Counted from the first letter of the stretch, positions 35,572-44,362 are shown. The stretch is DNA of 64,000 nucleotides from Herbidospora galbida (GCF_005233835.1 NZ_SZQA01000002.1:1-64000), one strand, 5' to 3'. The notes: generated by a model from the letters alone, not told the origin. Made by a program: numbers and translations.

Positions 35572-36882
35572 CTACCGGTGGCGTTCCTCCAGGTGGAGGA
35601 ACTCCTCGAAGAGCGGTTCGTACACGTTCGCCAGGTTCGGATCGGCGGGCACGGTCCTGGCGACCCGTGTCCACCGCTCATGGGAGGCCTGTCCGGACAG
35701 CGCCCGGTGGGCGATCATCGCCGTGCCGAGCAGCCCGGCCTCGGTCGTTTCGGGGACCGTCAGGTCCCGCTTCAGCACGGCCGCGAGGACGCGCAGCCAG
35801 AGGTCGCTGCGGGCACCGCCGCCGACCGCGACCAGTTCCGCCTCGCCGTGCCGGTCCAGCGCCGCTCCGGCGATCGCCCTCAGCCAGTAGGAGGTTCCTT
35901 CTATTACGGCTCTCGCCAGATCAGGGGCGCCATGGGCGAGGGTCAGCCCATGGACGGACCCCCGCGCCGAGGGGTCGTGACCCATGCCGCGCTCACCCAT
36001 CAGGTGGGGCAGGAACACCACCCCGCGTGCTCCGGGCGGGACCGAATCCGCCGCCGCGACCGCTTCGGGGGCTCCTCTGCCGGTCAGCCCGCCTATCCAG
36101 TCGAGCGCCGACCCCGTCGAGGTCGCGGCGGCGAAACACAGGGGCTCGGTCAGCGCCGCGGCCGATGCGGCGGAGGCGAACCCGCCGACCGCGCCGGCCG
36201 TGCCGAGATAGACGCAGACCCGTTCCGGCAGCACGGCCCCCGCTCCGAGGAGGGTGGCCATCCAGTCGCCGGTGCCCATGACGACGGGGGTGCCTTCGGC
36301 GAGCCCGGTCGCGGCGGCGGCCTCCTTCGTGACCGTCCCCGCGAGGTCGAGCGGTTCGCCGATCGGAGGGAGCTTCTCCACCGAGACGCCTGCGTGGTAG
36401 GCGACCGCCGGCGACCAGGCGCCGTCGCGCAGGAAGCCGGTGCCGCTCGCCTCGTAGCGGTCGGTGGCGAACTCACCGGTGAGCCGCATCCGCAGGAAGT
36501 CCTTGACCGGCAGGTACCACCTGGTCAGCAGGGCGAGCGGGTCGTGCCCGGCCCACCAGGCGACCCGGTCGGCCGCGCTCGGCCCGGCCGGACGCTGGTC
36601 GGGCCACAGCAGCGCGGGGCCGGTGACCTTGCCCTCGTCGGTGACCGGCACGACCGTGTGCATGAACCCGGAGATCGCCACCGCCCGCACGTCGCCGAGG
36701 GGCAGCCGGGAGACGCAGGAGACCAGCGCCCGCCACCACGTCTCCGGGTCGGCCTGCACGGCCGTCGTCTCGGGGTGGTCGACCGGCGTGCGCCGCGAGG
36801 TCATGGCGACGATGCGGCCCTCGCCGTCGACGACGGCGGCCTTCGCGCCGCTCGACCCCTGGTCGATCGCCAGGACGTGCAT
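35572..36882 (-). CDS. FGGY-family carbohydrate kinase
   Basis: A 436-residue sugar kinase of the xylulokinase/gluconokinase family. The phosphate-1 motif at the N-terminus is IDQGSSGAKAAVVD, and the FGGY-type signature region near 350-370 ends with VAVGGGARSDLWL, the adenosine-binding loop. ATG 36882 is chosen over GTG 36891 because AAGGGG then has normal spacing. It phosphorylates a ketose or aldonate in the cytoplasm. Its position next to an aldolase gene suggests that the product is cleaved to triose or tetrose phosphates. Confidence 0.9.
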   Translation of the reverse strand: MHVLAIDQGSSGAKAAVVDGEGRIVAMTSRRTPVDHPETTAVQADPETWWRALVSCVSRLPLGDVRAVAISGFMHTVVPVTDEGKVTGPALLWPDQRPAGPSAADRVAWWAGHDPLALLTRWYLPVKDFLRMRLTGEFATDRYEASGTGFLRDGAWSPAVAYHAGVSVEKLPPIGEPLDLAGTVTKEAAAATGLAEGTPVVMGTGDWMATLLGAGAVLPERVCVYLGTAGAVGGFASAASAAALTEPLCFAAATSTGSALDWIGGLTGRGAPEAVAAADSVPPGARGVVFLPHLMGERGMGHDPSARGSVHGLTLAHGAPDLARAVIEGTSYWLRAIAGAALDRHGEAELVAVGGGARSDLWLRVLAAVLKRDLTVPETTEAGLLGTAMIAHRALSGQASHERWTRVARTVPADPNLANVYEPLFEEFLHLEERHR

Positions 36883-36898
36883 GCCGGTCACCCCCCTT

Positions 36899-37942
36899 CT
36901 AGGGCTCGATCAGGACCTTCATCGCCAGGGACCGCTCCTTCTCGTCGGCGGCGGTGAACGCCTCGACGATCCGGTCGAGCGGGAACCGGTGCGTGATCAG
37001 CGGATCGGCCTGCACCCTGTTGGTCGCGACCAGGTCCAGCGCCTCGGCGTACGCGCCGGGGCCGTAGCTGTTGGACCAGTGGATGGAGACCTCCCGCACG
37101 TACGCGACGTGCGGCTCGATACGGGGCGGGGTCGGGTAGACGCCCAGCACGCAGACCGGGGAGCCTTCGGCCACCGACTCGATCGCCTGCTGGAGCGTCA
37201 CGTTCGGGATGGCGACGGCGTCGACGACGAGGTCGGCGCCCTTTCCCTCGGTGAAGTCCTCGATCTTCTCCCGGGCGTCGTGCGCGAAGGCGACCTCGTC
37301 GGCCGCGCCCGCCTCCAGCGCCAGGTCGAGGAACTCCTTCGCCGTGCCGGTGAGCAGCACCCGCACGCCGTGGGCGCGCAGCACCTGGCCCATGGTCAGG
37401 CCCATCGTGCCGCTGCCCAGGACGACCGCCCTGCTCCCGGCGGGCGTCTGCACCAGGTTGTAGGTGTGCACGCCGCACGCGTAGCAGTCGAGGACGGCCC
37501 CCGCCGCGAGGGAGACCGAGTCCGGCAGCACGTGGACGCGCTCGGCGGGGGCCAGGTCGTATTCGGCGAAGCCCTCGCTGGTCACGTGGACGTCGCCGAC
37601 GTAGCCGCGCCTGCGGCACAGGTGCGACCGGCCGTTGCGGCAGGGCGGGCACTGGCCGCAGGCGATGAGGTGCTTCGGCTCGACGGCGACCCGCTGACCG
37701 ACGGCCAGGCCGGTCACCCCGGAGCCCAGCGCGGCGATCTCGCCGGCCAGCTCGTGGCCGTCGCGGCCGGGCTTGCCGGGGCTGTGCTGCCACGGGCCCT
37801 GACCACGGAAGGCCAGCACGTCGCTGCCGCAGACGCCGGCCGCGCCGACCCGCACCAGCACTTCGCCGGGGCCGGGCAGCGGGATCGCCATCTCCTCGAT
37901 CCGGATGTCCCGGCCGCCGTGGAAGACGGCGGCACGCATCAT
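36899..37942 (-). CDS. Zinc-dependent alcohol (polyol) dehydrogenase
   Basis: A 347-residue medium-chain dehydrogenase. Catalytic zinc ligands begin at VCGSD (Cys near 37) and GHE near residue 62-64. The structural zinc site is the CGQCPPCRNGRSHLC cluster near 92-106, and the NAD(P) fold begins AVVLGSGTMGL near 168. AAGGAG lies six bases before ATG 37942. It probably oxidises a sugar alcohol or secondary hydroxyl of the pathway substrate. Confidence 0.92.
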   Translation of the reverse strand: MMRAAVFHGGRDIRIEEMAIPLPGPGEVLVRVGAAGVCGSDVLAFRGQGPWQHSPGKPGRDGHELAGEIAALGSGVTGLAVGQRVAVEPKHLIACGQCPPCRNGRSHLCRRRGYVGDVHVTSEGFAEYDLAPAERVHVLPDSVSLAAGAVLDCYACGVHTYNLVQTPAGSRAVVLGSGTMGLTMGQVLRAHGVRVLLTGTAKEFLDLALEAGAADEVAFAHDAREKIEDFTEGKGADLVVDAVAIPNVTLQQAIESVAEGSPVCVLGVYPTPPRIEPHVAYVREVSIHWSNSYGPGAYAEALDLVATNRVQADPLITHRFPLDRIVEAFTAADEKERSLAMKVLIEP

Positions 37943-37963
37943 CTCAGGCTCCTTACAGCGGGA

Positions 37964-38737
37964 TTACAGCGGAATGTTCAGGTGCTTGGCGGCCACGTCG
38001 ACGCTCGCGCCGCCGTGCACGATCTCGACCAGGGCGGCGACCATCCGGTCGGGCCGCTCGGCCTCGACGATGTTGCGGCCGTAGACGATGCCGCCGGCCC
38101 CGGCCTGGATGGCGTCGTAGGCCATCTGCAGCGCGTGCAGCGGGGTCGGCTTCATCGGGCCGCCGAGCGCGAGCACCGGGACCAGACAGCCCTCGACGAC
38201 CTCGCGGTACTCCTCGGGCGTGCCGGTGTACTGGGCCTTCACGAAGTCGGCGCCCGCCTCGGCCGACACTCGCGCGCCGTGGGCGATGTTGGCCAGCGTG
38301 TGGGCCTCCAGCGCCTTGAAGCCGACGGGGATCGGCTCGGCCATCACCGGCATGCCCCACTTGTCGCCCTCGGCGCAGAGTTCGCGCAGCTCGCCCATCT
38401 TGGTGACCTCGGGGTTGCCCGGGAACACCTTGAGCTCCAGGGCGTCGGCCCCCCAGCGGACGGCCTGCTCGACGCCGTACCGGGCCGACGGGATCTCACT
38501 GTCGAGGGCCAGGATGAGGCCGGTGCCGCCGAGCTCGTCGGCCGCCGCGCGGGCCAGGCCGATGGTGGCCAGGATCGCGTCGACGCCGCCGTCGACGATC
38601 CGCTTGACCGCCGCGCGGCCCCGCTCCAGGCCGGGGGCGACGCCCTTGGTGATCCCGGCGTCCATGGCGGCGATCACGGCTCGCCCGTCGGGGGCGAAGA
38701 CGTGGTGCATGCGACGGCGGGGCCAGTGGGTGCTCAT
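37964..38737 (-). CDS. Class I aldolase, DhnA/FbaB-LsrF family
   Basis: A 257-residue TIM-barrel aldolase. The Schiff-base Lys is predicted at Lys167 in ADFVKAQYTG, and the phosphate-binding glycine stretch GAGGIVYGRN is near the C-terminus. The family cleaves or forms ketose phosphates, and related LsrF acts on phosphorylated autoinducer-2. Together with the FGGY kinase it predicts a phosphorylation-then-cleavage route. Its start overlaps the stop of the upstream dehydrogenase gene by four bases. Confidence 0.85.
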   Translation of the reverse strand: MSTHWPRRRMHHVFAPDGRAVIAAMDAGITKGVAPGLERGRAAVKRIVDGGVDAILATIGLARAAADELGGTGLILALDSEIPSARYGVEQAVRWGADALELKVFPGNPEVTKMGELRELCAEGDKWGMPVMAEPIPVGFKALEAHTLANIAHGARVSAEAGADFVKAQYTGTPEEYREVVEGCLVPVLALGGPMKPTPLHALQMAYDAIQAGAGGIVYGRNIVEAERPDRMVAALVEIVHGGASVDVAAKHLNIPL

Positions 38738-39753
38738 TTCTCTCCTTCGGACACGACCAGCGACTTCAGGCCGAGTTGCTGCTTGGTGGTTTCGAACGCC
38801 TCGGCGACCGCGTCGAGCGGGAACCGGTGGCTGATCAGCGGGGCGACGTCGACCTGGCCGAATCGGAGGAGACGCAGGGCGGTCGCGAAGTCGTCGGGGA
38901 TAAAGTCGTGGCTGCCGTTGATCGCGACCTGGTCGTAGTGGGGCACGTCCGGGTTGAGGGCGATGGCGCCCTTCGGGTGGGTGCCGGCGAACAGGTTGAC
39001 CGCGCCGTTCTTGGCCACCAGGCCGAACGCGGCCTCGATGACCGCCGGGATGCCGACGGTGACGATCACGACGTCGGCGCCGCGTCCGTCGGTCAGGTCC
39101 AGGACGGCTTCCCTCTGGTGGGCGGCGGCGTCGACGACGTCATGGGCGCCGAGTTTCCGCGCGACCTTGAGCCGGTCGGCTTTCATGTCGGTGACGATGA
39201 CCCGGCCGCCCCTGGCCCTGGCGACCTGGGTGTGCAGCAGGCCGATCGGGCCGGCGCCGACGACCAGCACGTTCTCGGTCAGCGGGAGCGGCAGTGCGCG
39301 GTGGGCGTTGACGACGCAGGCCAGCGGCTCGGCGAACGAGGCCGACTCGAAGCTGACGCCGTCGGGGAGCTTGCTGAGCTGCTCGACCGGCATGACCGTC
39401 GCCTCGGCGAACCCGGCGATCGGGTATTTGATCAGGCGCTCGCAGAAGTTCGCCGCGCCCTTCCGGCACTGGTGGCACCGGCCGCAGACGCCGCGCCAGT
39501 CGACCGCGACGCGGTCGCCGACCTGGAGGTCTCCGGTGTCGCCGCTCCCGAGTTCGGTCACCACACCGGCGATCTCGTGGCCGGGCGTCCACGGGTCGCG
39601 CTTGGCGGCCGTCGCGGCGGTGTAGCTGCGGATGTCGCTGGGGCAGACGCCCGAGGCGTGAATCCTGATGACGGCCTGGCCCTCGCCCGCCTTCGGGTCG
39701 GGCCGGTTCTCTACACGCAGGTCGTTGTGGCCGTACAGCAGAGCTGATTTCAC
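38734..39753 (-). CDS. Zinc-dependent alcohol dehydrogenase, galactitol-phosphate/sorbitol dehydrogenase-like
   Basis: A 339-residue medium-chain dehydrogenase paralogous to the one at 36899. Zinc ligands include VCPSD near residue 36 and GHE near 58, with the structural zinc cluster CGRCHQCRKGAANFC near 89-103. The Rossmann motif VVGAGPIGL is near 163. It leads a sub-operon after a 108-base intergenic region that contains a candidate operator. Two such enzymes in one pathway imply two separate secondary-alcohol oxidations or two stereoisomers. Confidence 0.92.
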   Translation of the reverse strand: MKSALLYGHNDLRVENRPDPKAGEGQAVIRIHASGVCPSDIRSYTAATAAKRDPWTPGHEIAGVVTELGSGDTGDLQVGDRVAVDWRGVCGRCHQCRKGAANFCERLIKYPIAGFAEATVMPVEQLSKLPDGVSFESASFAEPLACVVNAHRALPLPLTENVLVVGAGPIGLLHTQVARARGGRVIVTDMKADRLKVARKLGAHDVVDAAAHQREAVLDLTDGRGADVVIVTVGIPAVIEAAFGLVAKNGAVNLFAGTHPKGAIALNPDVPHYDQVAINGSHDFIPDDFATALRLLRFGQVDVAPLISHRFPLDAVAEAFETTKQQLGLKSLVVSEGEK

Positions 39754-39785
39754 GCCGACCCCTTTCCCAGCAGCCGGTCAGGCTG

Positions 39786-39802
39786 CCTGCTTGTCTGGCA
39801 GG
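39786..39802. promoter_or_regulatory. Inverted repeat upstream of the dehydrogenase-aldolase-kinase genes
   Basis: CCTGC-N7-GCAGG (39786-39802) in the only sizeable gap inside the catabolic series. It contains TGTCTGGCA, close to TGTCTGACA found in the divergent promoter at 45333. A shared GntR-type regulator (gene at 46488) is a reasonable candidate; this is inference. Confidence 0.45.
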
Positions 39803-39861
39803 TTTGAAATGTTGCCTCGTGTTACAGAGCCGAACAAGGCTCCGTTTGTCACGATTTGGTG

Positions 39862-40815
39862 TTATTGAAAGAGTTCGCGGAGGACGCGGATCGTCCTGAG
39901 CTGGTCCTCGGGGCCGCCGCCCTCGTGGTTGTTGTACGGCCACACCGTGATGTCCTTCGGGCCCTGGTAGGCGTTGAAGGCGGCGTACACGGTCGACGGC
40001 GGGCAGACGCCGTCCATCAGCGCGACCGAGAACGACCCGCGGCAGGTCGCGCGCGCCGCGAAGGCGGTGGCGTCGAAGTAGGCGAGCGTGGCGAACGCCC
40101 GCTCCCACTTCGTGCGGTGGATCGAGCACCAGCGCACGATCTCGGCGTAGGGCTCGCGTTCGGTGACGGCGGTGCCCCGGCGGAACGCCGACAGGAACGG
40201 GACGTGCGGGACCGCCCCCGCTATGTCGTCGCGCAGACCGGCCACGACCAGCGACAGCGCGCCGCCCTGGGACCGGCCGGTGACGGCCACCTCGGCCACG
40301 TGGTCGTGTCTCTTCACCGCGTCGACCGCTCGCACGGCGTCGGTGTAGAGGCGGCGGTAGTAGTAGTCGTCCGGGTCGAGGATGCCCCGCGTCAGGTAGC
40401 CGGGGACGGCCGGACCGGTCGCCGACGGGTCTCCCGTGTCGCCGGCCCGCCACGAGCTGCCCTGACCCCGGGTGTCCATGACGAAGTGGCCGAAACCTGA
40501 CGACACATAGGCCAGGGACTCGATCGGGATGCCGCGCCCGGAGCCGTACCCGAGATATTCGACCGCCGTCGGAACGGGGCCCGACCTGTTCGCGGGCAGC
40601 AGCAGCCACCCCTTGATGGGGTCGCCGCCGTAGCCGGTGAACGTGACGTCCCAGGTGTCGACCGTGGTCAGCCCGGCGTCGTAGGGCTCGAAGACGACGT
40701 CGACCTCGGGCTGGTCCGTGAGGGTGCGGGCCCAGAAGTCGTCGAAGTCGGCCGGTTCCGGTTCCTGGTAGCGGTACTCGCGGAGCTGGGCGAGCGGGAG
40801 GTCGAACTGCGGCAC
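39862..40815 (-). CDS. CE7-family acetyl esterase (acetyl xylan esterase/cephalosporin-C deacetylase type)
   Basis: A 317-residue alpha/beta hydrolase of carbohydrate esterase family 7. It shows the family-specific RGQGSSW region near 112-118, the nucleophile motif GRSQGG near residue 180-185, and catalytic His in NNHEGG near 295. Members remove acetyl groups from xylo-oligosaccharides and similar acylated sugars inside the cell. Placed upstream of sugar dehydrogenases, it suggests that the imported substrate carries an ester. Confidence 0.9.
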   Translation of the reverse strand: MPQFDLPLAQLREYRYQEPEPADFDDFWARTLTDQPEVDVVFEPYDAGLTTVDTWDVTFTGYGGDPIKGWLLLPANRSGPVPTAVEYLGYGSGRGIPIESLAYVSSGFGHFVMDTRGQGSSWRAGDTGDPSATGPAVPGYLTRGILDPDDYYYRRLYTDAVRAVDAVKRHDHVAEVAVTGRSQGGALSLVVAGLRDDIAGAVPHVPFLSAFRRGTAVTEREPYAEIVRWCSIHRTKWERAFATLAYFDATAFAARATCRGSFSVALMDGVCPPSTVYAAFNAYQGPKDITVWPYNNHEGGGPEDQLRTIRVLRELFQ

Positions 40816-40819
40816 TGTC

Positions 40820-41755
40820 TCACCCCTTCAGGTTCGGGAAGAGCCGGGCGGGATTCGTCTCGGCGACGGTGGTCATGTCGTCGCCCAGGAGTTCGGCCGC
40901 CTCCTTGAGACAGGCGGCGACCGTCTTCTCGTCGACGAACGGGAAGTCCGAGCCGATCAGGAACCGTTCCGGACCGGCCAGCCGCAGCGCCGAACCGAGC
41001 GCGTAGGGCGTGGTGGCGAGGGCGACGTCGTAGTGGAAGCGCCGGAGCGCGCGGTGGATCCCGCCCTCGCCGACCTGCCGCAGTTCCGGCAGCGGTTCGG
41101 CGATGGCCAGGCGTCCGGCCAGGTAGGGGGCGGTCCCGCCGCAGTGGGAGAAGATCCAGGTGATGCCGGGATAGCGGTCGTGGGCGCCGTTCAGGGTCAG
41201 GTTGACGATGGCCCGGGTGGTGTCGAAGACGTACTCGATCAGCGACGGCCGCAGGTCGATCTCGGCGGCCGGGTAGTGGACCGGCAGCTGCGGGTGGACG
41301 TGCACCACCACCTCCCGCCGGTCGAGCTCGGCCAATACCGGCTCGAAGGCGGGGTCGCCCAGGTACCGGCCCGCGTAGTTGGTCAGCAGGCCGACGCCGA
41401 CGAAGGCGTCGTGGTCGGCCCACCGCTCGATCGCGTGCAGCGCGTCGCCCACCGACGGCAGCGGCAGTGCCACGAACGCCCGGAACCGTGTCGGATGCCG
41501 CCGTACGGTCTCGGCCAGGTCGGCGTTGGTGCGTTCGCACAGCTCGCGGGCGAGCGCCTGGTCGCCGTCGAAGAAGAACCCGGGCGACCCGGCGGACAGC
41601 ACCGCCAGGTCGATGCCCAGGTCGTCCATCATCGACAGCGACGCCTCCGCCGACCACGGGGGCAGGCCGATGCCGGGCTGCGCCCCGATCCCCAGGCCTT
41701 CGAGGACCTCGGCGTAGGCCGGGAAGATCGCGTGGTGGTGGACGTCGACGCGCAT
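40820..41755 (-). CDS. Amidohydrolase-2 family metal-dependent hydrolase/decarboxylase
   Basis: A 311-residue TIM-barrel protein of the amidohydrolase_2 (ACMSD/resorcylate decarboxylase-like) group. The N-terminal metal motif is VDVHHH (HxH at residues 6-8). A mid-barrel His is in VVHVHPQ near 160, another in IFSHCGG near 205, and the catalytic Asp in LIGSDFPF near 266. The family hydrolyses lactones or amides, or decarboxylates aromatic acids. It lies four bases from the esterase gene and two from the DJ-1 gene, clearly within the operon. Substrate unknown. Confidence 0.87.
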   Translation of the reverse strand: MRVDVHHHAIFPAYAEVLEGLGIGAQPGIGLPPWSAEASLSMMDDLGIDLAVLSAGSPGFFFDGDQALARELCERTNADLAETVRRHPTRFRAFVALPLPSVGDALHAIERWADHDAFVGVGLLTNYAGRYLGDPAFEPVLAELDRREVVVHVHPQLPVHYPAAEIDLRPSLIEYVFDTTRAIVNLTLNGAHDRYPGITWIFSHCGGTAPYLAGRLAIAEPLPELRQVGEGGIHRALRRFHYDVALATTPYALGSALRLAGPERFLIGSDFPFVDEKTVAACLKEAAELLGDDMTTVAETNPARLFPNLKG

Positions 41756-41757
41756 GG

Positions 41758-42423
41758 CTACGCGTCGAGGACCGCGTAGGCCCGGTAGTTGGACGAGCCG
41801 GGGCCCGCCGCGCGGTTCTTCATGATCGCGGTCGCCGTGTAGGCGGGGGAGGAGTTGGGCGGCGAGGCCAGGTCGGGCAGCGGCCCGCCCTTGGCGGGTT
41901 CCCTCGCTTCGAGGGCGTCCTTGATCGCCGCGCAGAACTCCGGCAGGTCGTTGGGCAGCCGGGAGGTGATCAGGTTGCCGTCGACCACGACCGGTTCGTC
42001 CCTGAAGTTCGCGCCGGCGTTGATGACGTCGTCCTTGATGGTCGCCACGCACGTCGCGTCGCGCCCGGCCACGATCCCGGCGGTGGCCAGCATCCAGCCC
42101 GCGTGGCAGATGGCCGCCACGACCAGGCCCTTGGCGTCGGCGTCCCTGACGAGCTTCACCATGTCGGGGTTGCGGCGCAGGTACTCGGGCGAGAAGCCGC
42201 CCGGGATGATCACGGCGTCGACCGAGTCGAGGTCGAAGTCGGCCACGGTGAGGTCGGCGCGGGCGGGGTAGCCGATCTTGCTGGCGTACACCTCGTCGGT
42301 CGACGGGCCCACCACCCGCACCTGCGCGCCGTCCTCGCGGAAGCGCAGGACCGGATACCAGAGCTCCAGCTCCTGGTAGAGGTTTTCGACCAGCACGACG
42401 ATCCGTGCCTGGGAGAGTTCCAC
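41758..42423 (-). CDS. DJ-1/PfpI-family protein with intact catalytic Cys
   Basis: A 221-residue DJ-1/PfpI protein starting at GTG 42423, with GAGG seven bases upstream. The nucleophile is Cys106 in AAICHAGWM, with the usual His107, and the N-terminal Glu region LVENLYQELELWYP lies over the active site. Family activities include glyoxalase/deglycase, isomerase, hydratase and chaperone functions. A second, degenerate DJ-1 protein is encoded two genes upstream with a matching N-terminus, suggesting a heterodimer or duplicate. Reaction unknown. Confidence 0.88.
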   Translation of the reverse strand: MELSQARIVVLVENLYQELELWYPVLRFREDGAQVRVVGPSTDEVYASKIGYPARADLTVADFDLDSVDAVIIPGGFSPEYLRRNPDMVKLVRDADAKGLVVAAICHAGWMLATAGIVAGRDATCVATIKDDVINAGANFRDEPVVVDGNLITSRLPNDLPEFCAAIKDALEAREPAKGGPLPDLASPPNSSPAYTATAIMKNRAAGPGSSNYRAYAVLDA

Positions 42424-42431
42424 GTTGTTCC

Positions 42432-43472
42432 TCAGACCTTGATGGAGAAGATGCGGGCGGCGTTGTCTCGGGTGATCGCGTCGATCTGCTCGTCGGTCAC
42501 GCCCTTGCTCTTCAGGCGCGGGATGAACGAGGTCCACATGTAACCGAGGTCGACGCGCTCGTTGGCGAGCTGCGGGTCCGACTCCGTGACGTCGGAGCGC
42601 GGGTTGTAGAACCAGCGGTCGTACGACAGCACGAGCTGGCTGGTGTAGCCCTCGTTGATCAGCCCGACGAACGCGTCGGCCATGCGCTCGTCGAGCTCCT
42701 CGACGGTGTCGACGCGCCACGGGATGCCGATGTGGTCGAGCTGGAGGTTGGCGCCCCGGTCGAGGATCTCGTGCAGCTGGCCCTCGTTCGGCTCGACGAA
42801 GGCGTGCCCGATGACGACCTTGGCCGGGTCGGCGCCCTCCTCTTCGAGGATGTCGAGCTGCTCGATGCCCGGGTTGGTGACGCGGTAGTCCATGGGGTCG
42901 GTGTGGGTGTTGATCGCGCAGCCGACGATGCGGGAGGCCCGCCCGGCGGCCCGGATCACCCGGTCCTCGACCTCGTGGATGCGGCGGCCGTTGGGCCCGA
43001 TCGGGCTCGGCTGCGGCGTGACGCTCTCCTGCCCGGTCGCGATCTTGATGGCGCCCGCCTTGTACGGCGTCTGCTGCCAGGCGAAGACCATGCCCTCGGT
43101 CAGGTCCTTCACGAAGAAGTCGGTCAGCTCCTCGACCGTCTGCCGCCGCCAGTAGTAGGGGACGCCCATCCGCTCGGGGAAGAAGCCGGTGATCGCGATG
43201 ACGTTCATGCCGGTCCGGCGGGCGACCTCGGCCATCAGCTCGGGGTGGCGGCCGACCTCCGGCGGGGTCATGTCGACCAGCGTGCCGAAGCCCCAGTCGT
43301 TCATGCCGTCGGCGACCTGCTTGGCGATGAACGCGACGTTGTTCTCGTAGTCGAGCACGGTCCGGTGGTCGAGCTCCGCGCCCGGGTAGCCGTAGAGGAG
43401 GTGCTCGTGGGTGAGAAACCGGCCGGACGTCTCGGGTGAGACGTCGCCCAGAACGGTCCTGAAGACTTCCAT
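42432..43472 (-). CDS. Phosphotriesterase-family metal-dependent hydrolase (lactonase-like)
   Basis: A 346-residue TIM-barrel enzyme of the PTE/PLL family. Binuclear metal ligands are His22 and His24 (LTHEH), a bridging Lys in GAIKIA near 149, His in INTHTD near 193, His in IGHAF near 223, and the catalytic Asp in SYDRW near 285. Natural substrates of such proteins are usually sugar lactones or N-acyl-homoserine lactones rather than phosphotriesters. In this operon a sugar lactonase step is the most economical reading. Confidence 0.88.
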   Translation of the reverse strand: MEVFRTVLGDVSPETSGRFLTHEHLLYGYPGAELDHRTVLDYENNVAFIAKQVADGMNDWGFGTLVDMTPPEVGRHPELMAEVARRTGMNVIAITGFFPERMGVPYYWRRQTVEELTDFFVKDLTEGMVFAWQQTPYKAGAIKIATGQESVTPQPSPIGPNGRRIHEVEDRVIRAAGRASRIVGCAINTHTDPMDYRVTNPGIEQLDILEEEGADPAKVVIGHAFVEPNEGQLHEILDRGANLQLDHIGIPWRVDTVEELDERMADAFVGLINEGYTSQLVLSYDRWFYNPRSDVTESDPQLANERVDLGYMWTSFIPRLKSKGVTDEQIDAITRDNAARIFSIKV

Positions 43473-43477
43473 CGGAT

Positions 43478-43903
43478 TCAGACTCCTCTGCGAAGGGTGG
43501 CGAAGAACTCGGCGAGGTCGTTAGTGCCGTCGGCGGAGACGACCCGTTCGGCCTGCGCGCCGATGGCCTGGGCGACCACCGACGCGCCGTTGCCGACGGA
43601 GGCGACGCGCCCGCCGGCCGCGTGCACGGCCGTGACCAGGGCGACCTGCGCGCCGCTCGGCTGGGGCAGGTCCCACGGCGCGACGCCCGGGGCGATGATC
43701 ACGTCGACCGAGGCGGGGTCGAGGTCGGCGGCGTCGGTGTCGGGGATGACGGGGTAGCCGAGGATGCTCTCCGCCCCCGCGGCGGCGGCCACGACGTGGA
43801 CGGTCGCGCCCTCCTCGCGGCCGCGCAGCACCGGATACCAGAAGTCGAGCTCCTGGTAGCCGGAGTACGCGAGGACCACGACCTTCTGCTGGGCCAGCGA
43901 CAT
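43478..43903 (-). CDS. Degenerate DJ-1/PfpI-family protein lacking the nucleophile
   Basis: A 141-residue DJ-1-fold protein, about 80 residues shorter than its paralogue at 41758. The N-terminus (YSGYQELDFWYPVLRGREEG) is closely similar to that paralogue. At the nucleophile elbow, however, Cys-His is replaced by Gly104-Asn105 (ASVGNGAS). The glutamine-amidotransferase-like chemistry should therefore be lost. It may serve as a regulatory or structural partner. It lies five bases from the phosphotriesterase-like gene. Identification of fold is good; function is unknown. Confidence 0.8.
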   Translation of the reverse strand: MSLAQQKVVVLAYSGYQELDFWYPVLRGREEGATVHVVAAAAGAESILGYPVIPDTDAADLDPASVDVIIAPGVAPWDLPQPSGAQVALVTAVHAAGGRVASVGNGASVVAQAIGAQAERVVSADGTNDLAEFFATLRRGV

Positions 43904-43915
43904 TCTTCGGACTCC

Positions 43916-44362
43916 TTAATCGGCAGGATGGGATGAGGCGAAGGAGTCGACGACCTCGGCGCAGGCCCGCAGGGCGGTCAGCGCCGTCGCGTTGTCGACC
44001 TGGGGAGCGGCGCCGCTCACCCCGATGGCGCCGATGAGCTCGCCGTCCGACCGCAGCGGGAAACCGCCGGCCAGGATGACGATGCGCCCGGCGAGTGCCG
44101 AGGTCAGGCCCCAGTCGGCCGCGCCGGGCTTGGTGACCTCGCCCCACGCGTCGGTGGGCGCGTTGAACGCGGCGGCGGTGAACGCCTTGTCGATCGCGAG
44201 GGTGAGCGCGACGTGCGAGGCCCCGTCCATCCGCGCGGCGGCGACGAGATCGCCGTGCCGGTCGGTGACGGCGATGGCCATCGGCTTGCCCGCGCAGCTC
44301 TGGGCGGCCCTGATGAGACGTTCGGCCAGTTCGAGGGTGACGACGGATTCGGTGCGGATCAT
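43916..44362 (-). CDS. GlcG/HbpS-family protein
   Basis: A 148-residue protein of the GlcG/HbpS (DUF336) family, with conserved AIAVTDRHGDLVAAARMDGA near 29-48, the AIDKAFTAAAF helix, and the closing GGFPL-x-IGAIGVSGA. Relatives bind haem (HbpS), corrinoids (PduO C-domain) or accompany glycolate and polyol catabolism (GlcG). The Thr residue linked to haem coordination in HbpS cannot be assigned here. It is co-oriented with, and 12 bases from, the degenerate DJ-1 gene. Confidence 0.88.
   Translation of the reverse strand: MIRTESVVTLELAERLIRAAQSCAGKPMAIAVTDRHGDLVAAARMDGASHVALTLAIDKAFTAAAFNAPTDAWGEVTKPGAADWGLTSALAGRIVILAGGFPLRSDGELIGAIGVSGAAPQVDNATALTALRACAEVVDSFASSHPAD

Noticed and set aside
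35572-38737. Possible Lsr-type autoinducer-2 system
   Set aside because: FGGY kinase and DhnA aldolase recall LsrK/LsrF, but LsrACDB, LsrG and LsrR are missing, and the importer is of the maltose type.
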